Below, piece after piece: positions 1 through 7,884 of a stretch of DNA of 64,000 nucleotides. Origin of the DNA: Mycolicibacterium grossiae (GTDB lineage Bacteria > Actinomycetota > Actinomycetes > Mycobacteriales > Mycobacteriaceae); assembly GCF_008329645.1 (NCBI RefSeq), contig NZ_CP043474.1, positions 5,456,001 to 5,520,000 on the forward strand, given 5' to 3'. The translations under genes and the position numbers were made by a program. Below the pieces are notes generated by a model. The model worked only from the letters and a program-made list of their open reading frames with translations. It was not told the origin of the DNA and did not search any database. Each line of letters opens with the position of its first letter. The stretch's first letter is position 1.

Positions 1-1721
1 TGCGCGAAGGCGCAGAACCGGCAGCCGGTGTAGCAGATGTTGGTGAAGTTGATGTTCCGGTTGACGACGAACGTGACGTCGTCGCCGACGACGTCGCGGC
101 GCAGCGCGTCGGCGAGCGCCGTCACCGCGTCCAGCGCCGGGCCGTCGGCGGTCGCCAGCGCCAGGTACTCGTCGTCGGAGCAGCCGGCCGGGTCGCGTTC
201 GGCGGACCGCAGGGCGGCGAGCACGTCGGTGTCGACGCGCTCCGGCGCACGGGCGGCGAGTTCGTGCACCTTGGCGCGGATCGACTCCCAGTCGCCGAAG
301 GCGCTGCCCAGGTCGGAGCGGGTCTCGGTGCGCCGGCCCTCGGTGTCGATCGCGGCGTGCAGGTCGGTGCGGCCGAGCGACTCGGTGGCCTCGTCGGGCT
401 CCTGCCAGGGGCGGCCCTCCGGGTTGACGTCGCGGGCCAGTCCGGTCTCCGGGTCGGCGAGCGCGGTGACGTGCCCCATCACCCGCGGGTCGATCCAGGC
501 GGCGCCCGCCTGCACGTACTGCGGTTGCGCGGTGAGGCGCTGCACCAGGTCGTAGCCGGCCTCGGCGGTGACCGCGGCCAGTTCGTCGAGTGCGGGCCAC
601 GGCCGCTCCGGGTTGACGTGGTCCGGCGTGAGCGGCGAGACGCCGCCCCAGTCGTCGACGCCGGCGCCGATCAGCGCCAGGCACTCCGACCGCGACACCA
701 GGTTCGGCGGCGCCTGGATGCGCACCTTGGGGCCCATCACCAGCCGCGTCACCGCGATGGTCGCGAGGAAGTCCTCCAGGCCGGCGTCCGGCGTCGCCGC
801 CATCGCGGTGTGGTCCTTGGCCCGGAAGTTCTGCACGATTACTTCCTGGACGTGACCGAACTCCTTGTGCGACTTGCGGATCGCATGCACGGTCTCGGCG
901 CGCTCGGTGAGCGTCTCCCCGATGCCCACCAGCAGGCCGGTGGTGAAGGGGATCGACAGCCGGCCGGCGTCGTCGAGGGTGCGCAGCCGGACCGCGGGGT
1001 CCTTGTCGGGGCTGCCGTAGTGCGCCTCGCCCTTGGTCTCGAAGAGACGCCGTGACGTGGTCTCCAGCATCATTCCCATCGACGGCGCCACTGGCTTGAG
1101 CCGCGAGAGTTCCGACCAGCTCATCACCCCGGGATTGAGGTGCGGCAGCAACCCGGTCTCCTCGAGGACCCGGATCGCCATCGCGCGCACGTAGTCGAGC
1201 GTCGAGTCGTAGCCACGCTCGTCGAGCCACTGCTTGGCCTCGTCCCAGCGGGCCTCCGGCCGGTCGCCGAGGGTGAACAGCGCTTCCTTACAGCCCATCT
1301 CGGCACCGCGGCGGGCGACGTCGAGGATCTCGTCGGGCTCCATGAACATGCCCTTGCCCTGGGCGCGCAGCTTGCCGGGGACCGTGACGAACGTGCAGTA
1401 GTGGCAGGTGTCGCGGCACAGGTGCGTGACGGGGATGAAGACCTTGCGCGAGTAGCTGACCGGCAGTTTGCCGGTGGCGCCGCGACGCCCGGCGGCCTCC
1501 AGTCCGGCGTCGCGCACGCGGGCGGCGCTGGCGCACAGATCGGCGAGATCGTCCCCGCGGGCCGTCATCGCGATGGCGGCTTCGTCGACGTTGAGGGCCA
1601 CCCCGTCACGCGCGCGGCGCAGCACGCGCCGCAGGGCAGCCGGGCTGGGAGCGTCGTCGAACGTCTTGGGTGGGACCACTGGACTGGGCAGAGCGGTACC
1701 GCGCTGGGGGTTCAGAGCCAC
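1..1721 (-). CDS. fbiC: FO synthase FbiC (3' part outside window)
   Basis: Bifunctional radical-SAM FO synthase. It makes the deazaflavin FO, the chromophore of coenzyme F420, from tyrosine and a riboflavin-pathway pyrimidine. About 573 of the family's ~860 residues lie inside the window; the gene runs off the left edge. The CofG half carries CX3CX2C at C102, C106 and C109 (CRDTCHYC). The CofH half begins with a second CX3CX2C at C563, C567 and C570 (CYTGCRFC), encoded by bases 12-35 at the edge. The GTG at 1721 was chosen because the residues that follow (ALPSPVVPP near residue 10) align with the known mycobacterial N-terminus. It is divergent from the secreted-protein gene at 1919. An F420-dependent family protein lies at 26129, so the cofactor is probably used locally as well. 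Identification is firm. Confidence 0.97.
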   Translation of the reverse strand, partial: MALNPQRGTALPSPVVPPKTFDDAPSPAALRRVLRRARDGVALNVDEAAIAMTARGDDLADLCASAARVRDAGLEAAGRRGATGKLPVSYSRKVFIPVTHLCRDTCHYCTFVTVPGKLRAQGKGMFMEPDEILDVARRGAEMGCKEALFTLGDRPEARWDEAKQWLDERGYDSTLDYVRAMAIRVLEETGLLPHLNPGVMSWSELSRLKPVAPSMGMMLETTSRRLFETKGEAHYGSPDKDPAVRLRTLDDAGRLSIPFTTGLLVGIGETLTERAETVHAIRKSHKEFGHVQEVIVQNFRAKDHTAMAATPDAGLEDFLATIAVTRLVMGPKVRIQAPPNLVSRSECLALIGAGVDDWGGVSPLTPDHVNPERPWPALDELAAVTAEAGYDLVQRLTAQPQYVQAGAAWIDPRVMGHVTALADPETGLARDVNPEGRPWQEPDEATESLGRTDLHAAIDTEGRRTETRSDLGSAFGDWESIRAKVHELAARAPERVDTDVLAALRSAERDPAGCSDDEYLALATADGPALDAVTALADALRRDVVGDDVTFVVNRNINFTNICYTGCRFCAFA

Positions 1722-1918
1722 TCCCGAGTAACCCCGCGATCGTCTGATTTCATCCGCATCTCGCCATTTGGCGTGCATCGCGCGTGCCTTGCCCCGGACA
1801 TATGGCCACAGTAGTCCGCGCTGCCGGACGGGGGTGGGCGCCATTCTGCTGAGAACCGCCTGTGCGCGTTGACCACGACGTAAGTTGCTTCTCGTCCGCC
1901 CAGCGAGAGGTGCGTCCC

Positions 1919-3109
1919 ATGACAGCGTCCGTCCCCCGTCCCCTCGCGGCAGGCGCCGCAGCGCTGCTCGCCTCGGCCGTGGTGCTGACGTCGAGTCCGA
2001 CCGATCTGGTGCAGGTGGACACCGCGCGCACCGAACGGGTCGACCTTGCCGCGGCGGTCCGGCCACTGGTCACCGAGCCCCCGGTGGTCGAGCCGTTGAC
2101 CCCTGCGCGGGTCGCCGACGCCCGGGCGCTCATCGCCCGGGTCGATCCCGACGCCGACGTCCCCGCCGCGCTCGCGGTGGCGGCACCGTTGAACGCCGCA
2201 TCGGATTGGTTCACCGCGGGCTACGAGTGGCTGCAGGGCTGGGTCGACTACGGCGTGGACCTCGCCGACTACGTCCTGCAGTTCGTCCCCTACGGCTACC
2301 TGCTCGGCGACCAGATCAGCCTCGTCTACTACACGACCGTCGTTCCGATCGCCGACAGCATCGTCTACGGCCTCATCGATCCGGCGCTCGACGATCCGTT
2401 GAACCTCGCCACGTGGGTCAACGGGTTCGCCGTGGTGGCAACGACCACCGTGGCGTCGCTGATCAACCTCGGCATCGCGGAGTTCAACTACTTCTTCGGC
2501 TGGCTCATCCCGCCGATCCCGCCGATCGGTCCGCTCGCGGCTCCCGAGGTGCTGGCGGTACCCGAGGCCGCGCTCGTACCGGCGGCGCGCCTGGCGGCTT
2601 CCGAGACCGCCGTGGTCGAGGAGGATCTCGGGGACGCCGTCGCTCCGGCAGCAGACGAGGTGACCGCGGGGCCGGTGAACGAGGTGACCAGCGTGCCGGT
2701 GGCCGACGAGCCCGAAGCCAGTGCCGTCGAACCGGTTGCGGTGGAGATCGCGGCAGCAGACGTCACGGCGCCGGAGGTGGAGCCCGCGGCCTCGGAGGCG
2801 ACGGTCGACGCGCCGCGGGAACCGACCACCACGTCCTCTGGCGGCGTGCAGGCGCAGGGCGAGGTACGCGGCAGCGTGACGGCGCCCGATGATACGACGA
2901 CTGGCGCGGCGGCGGGCGGTACGACGCCTGCTGGTACGACGTCGAGCACCGGCGGTGGGTCTCTGGTCGAGCCGTCGACCACGACTACCGGGTCGTCGAG
3001 CACTACCGGTTCGTTCGACACCGCCAGTCCGTTGGGCACTGCCAGTCCCGCGGAGGCGGCGACGCCTCCTGCGAGAGCGACGGACGGCGCGGCGGAGTCC
3101 ACCGACTGA
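1919..3109 (+). CDS. Secreted mycobacterial protein of unknown function (paralogue A)
   Basis: 396 residues; no known function recognised. The ATG at 1919 follows a GAGAGG ribosome site. An N-terminal Ala-rich hydrophobic stretch (residues ~8-25) looks like a signal peptide. Residues ~95-210 form an aromatic, hydrophobic domain (WLQGWVDYG, FVPYGYLLGDQ, NYFFGWLIPPIPP) matching the same region of the next gene. The C-terminal ~180 residues are low-complexity Ala/Val/Glu/Thr/Ser, probably disordered. The block TTTSSGGVQAQGEVRGSVTA (~residues 303-322) is repeated almost exactly in the next gene. The two genes are 150 bp apart on one strand and look like a tandem duplication. Database names such as PE-PGRS-like would be misleading because no PE domain is visible. 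An exported or cell-wall-associated location is inferred. Confidence 0.8.
   Translation: MTASVPRPLAAGAAALLASAVVLTSSPTDLVQVDTARTERVDLAAAVRPLVTEPPVVEPLTPARVADARALIARVDPDADVPAALAVAAPLNAASDWFTAGYEWLQGWVDYGVDLADYVLQFVPYGYLLGDQISLVYYTTVVPIADSIVYGLIDPALDDPLNLATWVNGFAVVATTTVASLINLGIAEFNYFFGWLIPPIPPIGPLAAPEVLAVPEAALVPAARLAASETAVVEEDLGDAVAPAADEVTAGPVNEVTSVPVADEPEASAVEPVAVEIAAADVTAPEVEPAASEATVDAPREPTTTSSGGVQAQGEVRGSVTAPDDTTTGAAAGGTTPAGTTSSTGGGSLVEPSTTTTGSSSTTGSFDTASPLGTASPAEAATPPARATDGAAESTD
2822..2888 (+). repeat. 67-bp repeat, copy 1 (shared by the two paralogues)
   Basis: Bases 2822-2888 match 4226-4292 at 65 of 67 positions, both mismatches synonymous. The repeat encodes the VQAQGEVRGSV motif. The surrounding low-complexity DNA is far more diverged, so this block is either under strong constraint or was recently homogenised. 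Confidence 0.9.
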
Positions 3110-3259
3110 CGCGAAGCCACCGGCTCCGGGCGGTCGAGATTCGCCTCACGGGAGAGTCCGCCCGATCGACGCGGGTTGTTTGTTCGAATTCATCCCCTGG
3201 CACCGCCCGGGGCGTAACTTCCGGCTCGACACATCACGCTCAGCTACTGGGAGGGTGCC

Positions 3260-4489
3260 ATGAGCGGTCACTGCGGGAGTTTGCTCACATCGGGTATTGC
3301 GCTCGTCGGCGCGATTGCCATCGCCGCGCCGTCCGCGGCGCCGCCGGCGGCCGTGACCCCATCACCCACGGTCACGTTGGTGGCCGACGCCCAGGCGTTG
3401 GCCCCACCCGGTGACTACTTCTCGAACCTGGTCGAGTGGTGGCAGCCGATCTTCCTGCCGAGCGCCAGTCGGCCCGTTCCGACCCCACCGAGCGGGATCG
3501 GACCGACCCCGCAATCGCTTCCGGACACCCTGGAGTGGGCCTACCACGCGGCCGAACCGTGGGTGCGGTACGGCTTCGAACTGGCCACGTACGCCGCCGG
3601 GTGGGTGCCCTACGTCGGCTGGCTGTCCGGCCAGATCATGATCGGCTACAACTTCGGCGAGCGGATCGTGCACGCCGTCGCGCACAACACGCTCGACTGG
3701 CTCAACGGCAACGGCAGCTTGCTGCAGAACGTGGCGGATGGCGCCTGGTGGACCGTCGACGCGTTCATCCAGTTGGCGATCGACGAATGGAACTTCTTCC
3801 TGCCTCCGCTGCCGCCCTTGCCGCCCCTGCCCTTCGTCGCCGAGGCCGGCGCGGCTCTGGACGCGCTGCGCGCGGCGGTACTCACCGGTGTGGTCGGGTT
3901 CCTCGAGTCGGTCGCAGCGAACCTGCCGTCGCGTCCCGACGAATCGCCGGCGGTGGCGATGGTCGCGGACACGAATGCGGCCATGACCGAGGCGACCGAT
4001 GGAGACGGCGCGCCGCAGCTCGCCATGTCCGTCACGGAGTCGACCACTGACGCCCACACCGTCCCGGCCGGCGCCGAAAGGCTCGGCGATGGTCTGGGCC
4101 GTGCCGGAAGCACCGGTAGCGTGCCGGATCCGGCGGCTCCGGAGTTCGACGCGGAGGTTCCGGAGGGCTCCCCGGCGGCCTACTCCGCCGGCGCCACAGC
4201 GACGTCGTCCGTCGACGAGGCCGAGCCGACCACCACGTCCTCGGGCGGCGTGCAGGCGCAGGGCGAGGTGCGCGGCAGCGTGACGGCGCCCGCGGTGACG
4301 ACGCCCGGCGACGCCGGCGACGCCGGCGACGCGAAGGTCGGCGATGCGACGGCGGCTGACGCCACGCCCGTCGGGCACGAGGTCACCACGCCGAGTGGTA
4401 CCGGATCGGCGGGCGCTGTCGGTTCGGCGGGCGGCGCGGCATCGGCGGGCGCCGCGGCGTCGGACGGCGGCGCGGACTCCAACGACTGA
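3260..4489 (+). CDS. Secreted mycobacterial protein of unknown function (paralogue B)
   Basis: 409 residues; function unknown. The ATG at 3260 is preceded by GGGAGGG. A signal-peptide-like segment covers residues ~8-33. The conserved aromatic domain (residues ~85-200) contains WVRYGFELATYAAGWVPYVGWLSGQ and ends in a Pro/Leu run (FFLPPLPPLPPLP), parallel to IPPIPPIG in paralogue A. The C-terminal half is Ala/Thr/Gly/Asp-rich with short repeats (GDAGDAGDA; SAGGAASAGAAAS) and carries the second copy of the VQAQGEVRGSV block. It lies 150 bp downstream of paralogue A. The upstream regions share a TAA(C/G)TT element, so the two genes may be expressed in parallel. Domain and tail organisation suggests an exported protein with a flexible C-terminus, but no biochemical role can be assigned. 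Confidence 0.8.
   Translation: MSGHCGSLLTSGIALVGAIAIAAPSAAPPAAVTPSPTVTLVADAQALAPPGDYFSNLVEWWQPIFLPSASRPVPTPPSGIGPTPQSLPDTLEWAYHAAEPWVRYGFELATYAAGWVPYVGWLSGQIMIGYNFGERIVHAVAHNTLDWLNGNGSLLQNVADGAWWTVDAFIQLAIDEWNFFLPPLPPLPPLPFVAEAGAALDALRAAVLTGVVGFLESVAANLPSRPDESPAVAMVADTNAAMTEATDGDGAPQLAMSVTESTTDAHTVPAGAERLGDGLGRAGSTGSVPDPAAPEFDAEVPEGSPAAYSAGATATSSVDEAEPTTTSSGGVQAQGEVRGSVTAPAVTTPGDAGDAGDAKVGDATAADATPVGHEVTTPSGTGSAGAVGSAGGAASAGAAASDGGADSND
4226..4292 (+). repeat. 67-bp repeat, copy 2
   Basis: Second copy of the 2822-2888 block, 65 of 67 bases identical, in the same reading phase in the downstream paralogue. Confidence 0.9.
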
Positions 4490-4491
4490 CC

Positions 4492-6003
4492 TCAGGCCAG
4501 CCACGCGAGGGCGGCATCGGGCGGTTCGGGTCCGCCTTGGCGGCCGTCATCTCGGTTGTCCGGCGGTGGTTCGGCGGCGGTGTCGGTCGAGGGTGCCGGG
4601 TCATCGTCTGGCGGTGGTTCGGCGGCGGTGTCGAACAGCGTTGCCGGGTCCTCGTCTGGTGGGCGGAGGAGGTGTTCGGGGTGGTGGTAGGTGTTGGTGC
4701 GGGGTTGGCCGGTGTCGAGTGCTGGGGGTGGGGTCCAGTGGGGTTGGCCGTTGATCATGGTGGTGGTCCAGCGGTGGGGTGCGACCATGCGGTTGTCGGG
4801 TCCGCAGGCCAGGGCGAGGTCGTCGACGTTGGTGTTGCCGCCGTGGAACCAGTCGGCGGTGGCGTGGTGGGCTTGGCAGTCGTAGGCGGGGGCGGTGCAG
4901 CCGGGTTTGGTGCAGCCGCCGTCGCGGGCGATGAGCATCAGTCGTTGGGCGGGTGAGGCGGTGCGGCGGCTGCGGAACAGGTTGAGTGCGGCGCCGGTGG
5001 TGTGGTCGAAGACTGCGAGGTAGTGGTGGGCGTGGCTGGCCAGGCGCAGGACGTCGGCGATGGGCAGGGTGGATCCGCCGGCGGTGACGGCGATCCCGGC
5101 GGCGTGGCGCAGGTCTTGCAGGGTGGTGCGCACGATGATGGTGGCGGGTAGCCCGTTGTGCTGCCCGAGTTCGCCGCTGGTCAGGACGGCGCGGCCGATG
5201 GCGTGGAGGGCGTCGTGGCGGCGTTGGGAGACGGTGCGGGTGTCGGTGTCGAGGTGGGCTTGGCTGGGGGTGCCGCTGGTGCACGGGTCGGGGTGATCGG
5301 GGTGGCACATGCCTGGGGCGGCCCAGCGGGCGAAGACGGCTTCCAGGGTGGCCCAGGCGGTGGGGGTGAGGCAGGCGGTGAGGTCGACCATGCCGTCGGG
5401 GCGTTGGCGGTAGGACAGGCGGCGTTGGCGGTGGCGGTCGGTGTCGTCGGGGGCGGCGCCGTCGGGGTCGAGCAGAGCGAGTAGGCGGGCGGCGACGTGG
5501 TCGAGTTCGTCGGGGGCGATGCCGGCGGCGATGCGGACCAGGTCGGTTTCGGCGGCGGTGCGGGTGGGGGCGTCGACCGCGGCGGGTAGGCGGGTCATGG
5601 TCTTGCGGATGACCTCGACGTGCTCGGGGTTGAGCACACCGTCGGCTTGGGCGGCGGCGGTGCGGGCTAGGACGGGTTCGAGGGGGTCGCCGGTGAGGGC
5701 GCGCCGCGGGCCGAGCAGGGCGGCGTCGCGTAGGCGTCGGCCGGCCTCGGGGCGGCTGATCCGCAGCCGAGTGGCCAGCACGTCGCGCCAGGACTTCGCG
5801 CCCAGATCGGTCGCGGTGGCCTGGGATTGCAGGGCGGTCAGCAGGCGGTGCTGCTGGGCGGGCAGCCGGCGGGTCAGGTCCTCGAGGTCGTCGAGGACGG
5901 TGAGCACTTCGGTCGCGGTCAGCTCCGAGGGGTCGCACGCGGCCAGCGCGGCGTGCGCGGTGCGCAACGCCGTGAGCGCGTCGGTGACGTCCCCCATCCC
6001 CAT
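4492..6003 (-). CDS. 13E12-family HNH endonuclease-like protein (DUF222)
   Basis: 503-residue member of the mycobacterial 13E12 repeat family. An N-terminal DUF222 helical region (~1-290) precedes a C-terminal HNH-type zinc-finger nuclease region (~350-430): GGCTKPGC, then DCQAHH, then WFHGGNTNVDDL and CGPDNRMV. The middle Asn and last His of a textbook HNH are Asp and Asn here, so catalytic ability is uncertain. The frame stays open to 6078, but I place the start at ATG 6003 (or 5997). A near-perfect SOS box (6007-6022) and a -10 (6023-6028) lie immediately upstream, which would make the mRNA nearly leaderless. The Pro/Asp-rich tail (~460-503) contains a repeated TAAEPPPD motif. Several M. 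tuberculosis 13E12 genes are known LexA targets, which fits. Confidence 0.9.
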   Translation of the reverse strand: MGMGDVTDALTALRTAHAALAACDPSELTATEVLTVLDDLEDLTRRLPAQQHRLLTALQSQATATDLGAKSWRDVLATRLRISRPEAGRRLRDAALLGPRRALTGDPLEPVLARTAAAQADGVLNPEHVEVIRKTMTRLPAAVDAPTRTAAETDLVRIAAGIAPDELDHVAARLLALLDPDGAAPDDTDRHRQRRLSYRQRPDGMVDLTACLTPTAWATLEAVFARWAAPGMCHPDHPDPCTSGTPSQAHLDTDTRTVSQRRHDALHAIGRAVLTSGELGQHNGLPATIIVRTTLQDLRHAAGIAVTAGGSTLPIADVLRLASHAHHYLAVFDHTTGAALNLFRSRRTASPAQRLMLIARDGGCTKPGCTAPAYDCQAHHATADWFHGGNTNVDDLALACGPDNRMVAPHRWTTTMINGQPHWTPPPALDTGQPRTNTYHHPEHLLRPPDEDPATLFDTAAEPPPDDDPAPSTDTAAEPPPDNRDDGRQGGPEPPDAALAWLA

Positions 6004-6006
6004 GAG

Positions 6007-6028
6007 TCGAACATACGTTCGCATCTTA
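6007..6028 (-). promoter_or_regulatory. LexA (SOS) box and -10 of the HNH gene
   Basis: Bases 6007-6022 read TCGAACATACGTTCGC on the + strand. This is 15 of 16 positions of the mycobacterial SOS consensus (TCGAAC, four bases, GTTCGA). A minus-strand TAAGAT at 6023-6028 fits the mycobacterial -10 TANNNT and would start transcription inside the box, just ahead of the ATG at 6003. LexA bound here should block initiation until DNA damage. Confidence 0.85.
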
Positions 6029-6135
6029 AGGGTTTGGCGACGCCGATCATGAGACGTCTCTGAGAAGTCGAGCGACAATCAGAACGGTTGCGCGACAACG
6101 ACAACCGCACACGAGAACCACATCCGCATACGACG

Positions 6136-6165
6136 AAGGGCGCCCGCCGACCGGCGAGCGCCCTT
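6136..6165 (-). terminator. Hairpin downstream of the small secreted peptide gene
   Basis: AAGGGCGC (6136-6143) pairs with GCGCCCTT (6158-6165) around a GC-rich loop that can pair further (CGCCG/CGGCG). It lies 14 bp past the stop of the peptide gene at 6179, in a short intergenic space. There is no long U-tract, as is usual in mycobacteria. Confidence 0.6.
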
Positions 6166-6178
6166 CCGTCGAACTGCG

Positions 6179-6346
6179 TCAGCGGCCGTTGCCCACGGTC
6201 GAGGTGACCGAACCGACGGACGCCTGCTGGTGGATGTCCTGCACCCAATTGTGGTGTGCCACATCCGCATTGGCGGTACCCGCGAGCCCCAGGACGGCGG
6301 CGGCGAAACCGGCGGCGATGACGCTGGTGATGGTGGTCTTCTTCAT
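6179..6346 (-). CDS. Small secreted peptide (55 aa precursor)
   Basis: A 55-residue protein starting at ATG 6346 behind GGAGAGGG. Residues 1-27 are a textbook Sec signal peptide: MKKTT, a hydrophobic Ala/Val/Leu core, then cleavage after GTANA. The predicted mature peptide is only about 28 residues (starting DVAHH, ending VGNGR), rich in His, Gln, Val and Ser, with no cysteine. The gene stands alone: a hairpin follows it and the next gene downstream has its own SOS promoter. I do not recognise a family. Coding is supported by the ribosome site, signal peptide and terminator. It could be a secreted signalling or surface peptide, but that is speculation. Confidence 0.75.
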   Translation of the reverse strand: MKKTTITSVIAAGFAAAVLGLAGTANADVAHHNWVQDIHQQASVGSVTSTVGNGR

Positions 6347-6460
6347 GATCTCTGCCCTCTCCTCGAACCGCTGCTGCGGTGGTCTGCACGGTAGAACCGG
6401 CAGGTCAAGGGAAACATTTCCGTTGGCAGTGATTGACCGACGAGTGGCAGGAATCGATCG

Positions 6461-6889
6461 TCAGGCGCGCTGGGACGTCCTGCGGAGCAGTAGCGCGAGG
6501 GGCGGCGCCGCGCCGAGCACCATCAGGACGATCGGCCCGAGCTGCATGACGCCGGGCCCGCCGAACACGATGTCGTCACCCGGTCCACCGACGGTCAGCA
6601 CCACCACGGTCGCGAGCCACGTCCACAACGGCAGCGCAGCCATCCGGTTCGACGACGCCCACTGCGACGCCGCCCAGACCAGCGCGGCATTCACCAGACC
6701 GCTGAGCAACCCGCTGACGGGCAGCGGGATCGACCCGACGTAGAGCGGAAGGAAGAAGGCACCCGCCACTGCGGAGAGCACACCGTCGATCGCGAGCAGG
6801 CCGAGGAGGACCGGCCGCTGCCGGCCCGAAGTCGCGGCGGTCAGGTCGGGATGCTGTCGAGCAGCGCGACGAGCGAGCCGGCCACCCAC
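6461..6889 (-). CDS. Integral membrane protein (Rv1171-like position)
   Basis: A small membrane protein with about four hydrophobic segments (LLGLLAIDGVLSAVAGAFFL; LLSGLVNAALVWAA; LWTWLATVVVLTV; LGPIVLMVLGAAPPLALLL). In M. tuberculosis an uncharacterised membrane protein occupies the same place beside mshB. The start is uncertain. GTG 6889 is the only standard in-frame codon before the first helix, and it would overlap the 35-residue gene upstream by 49 bp; a coupled non-standard CTG at the stop of that gene is possible. It is last in the run mshB, 35-aa gene, this gene, all on the minus strand and closely spaced. Function unknown. Confidence 0.75.
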   Translation of the reverse strand: MGGRLARRAARQHPDLTAATSGRQRPVLLGLLAIDGVLSAVAGAFFLPLYVGSIPLPVSGLLSGLVNAALVWAASQWASSNRMAALPLWTWLATVVVLTVGGPGDDIVFGGPGVMQLGPIVLMVLGAAPPLALLLRRTSQRA

Positions 6890-6948
6890 TGGAAGTTGTC
6901 CAGACGGTCCTGCCAGTGCTGCAGGTTGGGATCCAGGTCTGGGTCCAT
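6841..6948 (-). CDS. 35-aa microprotein in the mshB operon
   Basis: ATG 6948 follows GGAAGGGG at good spacing and the frame runs 35 residues to TGA at 6841-6843. The peptide starts MDPDLDPNLQHW and ends ALLDSIPT. It is acidic at the N-terminus and amphipathic to hydrophobic later (WVAGSLVALL). It begins 52 bp after the mshB stop and its end overlaps the membrane protein gene, so translational coupling is plausible. No family is recognised; its reality rests on the strong ribosome site and on its place in the operon. Confidence 0.55.
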   Translation of the reverse strand: MDPDLDPNLQHWQDRLDNFQWVAGSLVALLDSIPT

Positions 6949-7000
6949 CGTCGCCCCTTCCGCGTGCGCGTCGTCCGCAGCTTACCCCCGACGGCTGCGG

Positions 7001-7861
7001 CTATCCCAGATTCACCCCGGACAGCAGATCGCCTTCCCACCCCCGGTCGTCCCGCTCCCCCGGTGTCCCCGCGGCCAGGACGAAGTGCTCGGTGTGCAGG
7101 ACGGGCTGTGCGAGGTCGTTGGACAGCGCAAAGGCAGTGCCGTCGGCCGTCACGGTGACCTGCGTGGCGTGCGCGCGCAGCGCGGCGACCTTCGCCGCGC
7201 GGGCGTCGGGCGCGTCCACCACTGCGTCGATGTCGGCGTCGTCGTAGGCGAACGGGAAGTCATCCAGCGGGAAGGCCGTCCAGTGCGGCGGCAGGCCGGT
7301 CAGGCCGCGCAGGCCCTCGGCCATCGCGGTTCGCGACATCACCGCCCAGTACACCTTCGGCACCTGCCATTGCGGAGCTGCGGCCGCGAGCGCTGCGACC
7401 GTCACCTCGTGCGCGCGGATGTGGTCGGGGTGGCCGTACCCGCCGTCGCGGTCGTAGGTGACGACGACGTGCGGCCGCAGCCGGGTGATCTCCTCGGCGA
7501 GCGCGGCCGCGGGCTCGGCGACGTCCACGTCGGTGAAGCGCTGCCGTCCCCGCGACGGCGTGCCGGCCATCCCGGAATCGCGCCACCGCCCGGCACCGCC
7601 GAGGAACGACGGCTCGGCGACGCCGAGACAGGCTAGCGCCGAGGATAATTCGCCGATCCGGTAGCCGCCGAGCTGATCGGCCGCGTCGACCGCGAGGCCG
7701 GCCCAGCGCTCGCCGATGACCTCGCCCTCCTCCCCCAGCGTGCACGTCACCACGCGCACCTCGGCGCCCCGGGCTGCGACGTAGTGCGCGATGGTCGCGC
7801 CGGTGGTCAGGGTCTCGTCGTCGGGATGGGCGTGGACGAACAGCAACCTCGGTACGGCCAT
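7001..7861 (-). CDS. mshB: GlcNAc-Ins deacetylase (mycothiol biosynthesis)
   Basis: Zinc-dependent N-acetyl-1-D-myo-inosityl-2-amino-2-deoxy-alpha-D-glucopyranoside deacetylase, the second committed step of mycothiol synthesis. 286 residues of the LmbE/PIG-L fold. Metal ligands are H12 and D15 in VHAHPDDE and H147 in GYGHPDH; D14 is the likely general base. The conserved TLGEEGEVIG and GYRIGEL segments match mycobacterial MshB. The start is ATG 7861: the minus-strand -10 TATCTT (7869-7874) is 7 bp upstream and there is no ribosome site, so the mRNA should be leaderless. It is divergent from the ClC gene, and the two -10 boxes overlap. Confidence 0.97.
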   Translation of the reverse strand: MAVPRLLFVHAHPDDETLTTGATIAHYVAARGAEVRVVTCTLGEEGEVIGERWAGLAVDAADQLGGYRIGELSSALACLGVAEPSFLGGAGRWRDSGMAGTPSRGRQRFTDVDVAEPAAALAEEITRLRPHVVVTYDRDGGYGHPDHIRAHEVTVAALAAAAPQWQVPKVYWAVMSRTAMAEGLRGLTGLPPHWTAFPLDDFPFAYDDADIDAVVDAPDARAAKVAALRAHATQVTVTADGTAFALSNDLAQPVLHTEHFVLAAGTPGERDDRGWEGDLLSGVNLG

Positions 7862-7868
7862 GGGACAC

Positions 7869-7878
7869 AAGATAGATT
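7869..7878. promoter_or_regulatory. Overlapping divergent -10 boxes (mshB / ClC)
   Basis: Minus-strand TATCTT at 7869-7874 and plus-strand TAGATT at 7873-7878 share the dinucleotide TA at 7873-7874. Each sits 6-7 bp from a start codon, ATG 7861 (minus) and GTG 7885 (plus). Both transcripts are therefore predicted to be leaderless and to compete for polymerase. Confidence 0.75.
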
Positions 7879-7884
7879 CACCCC

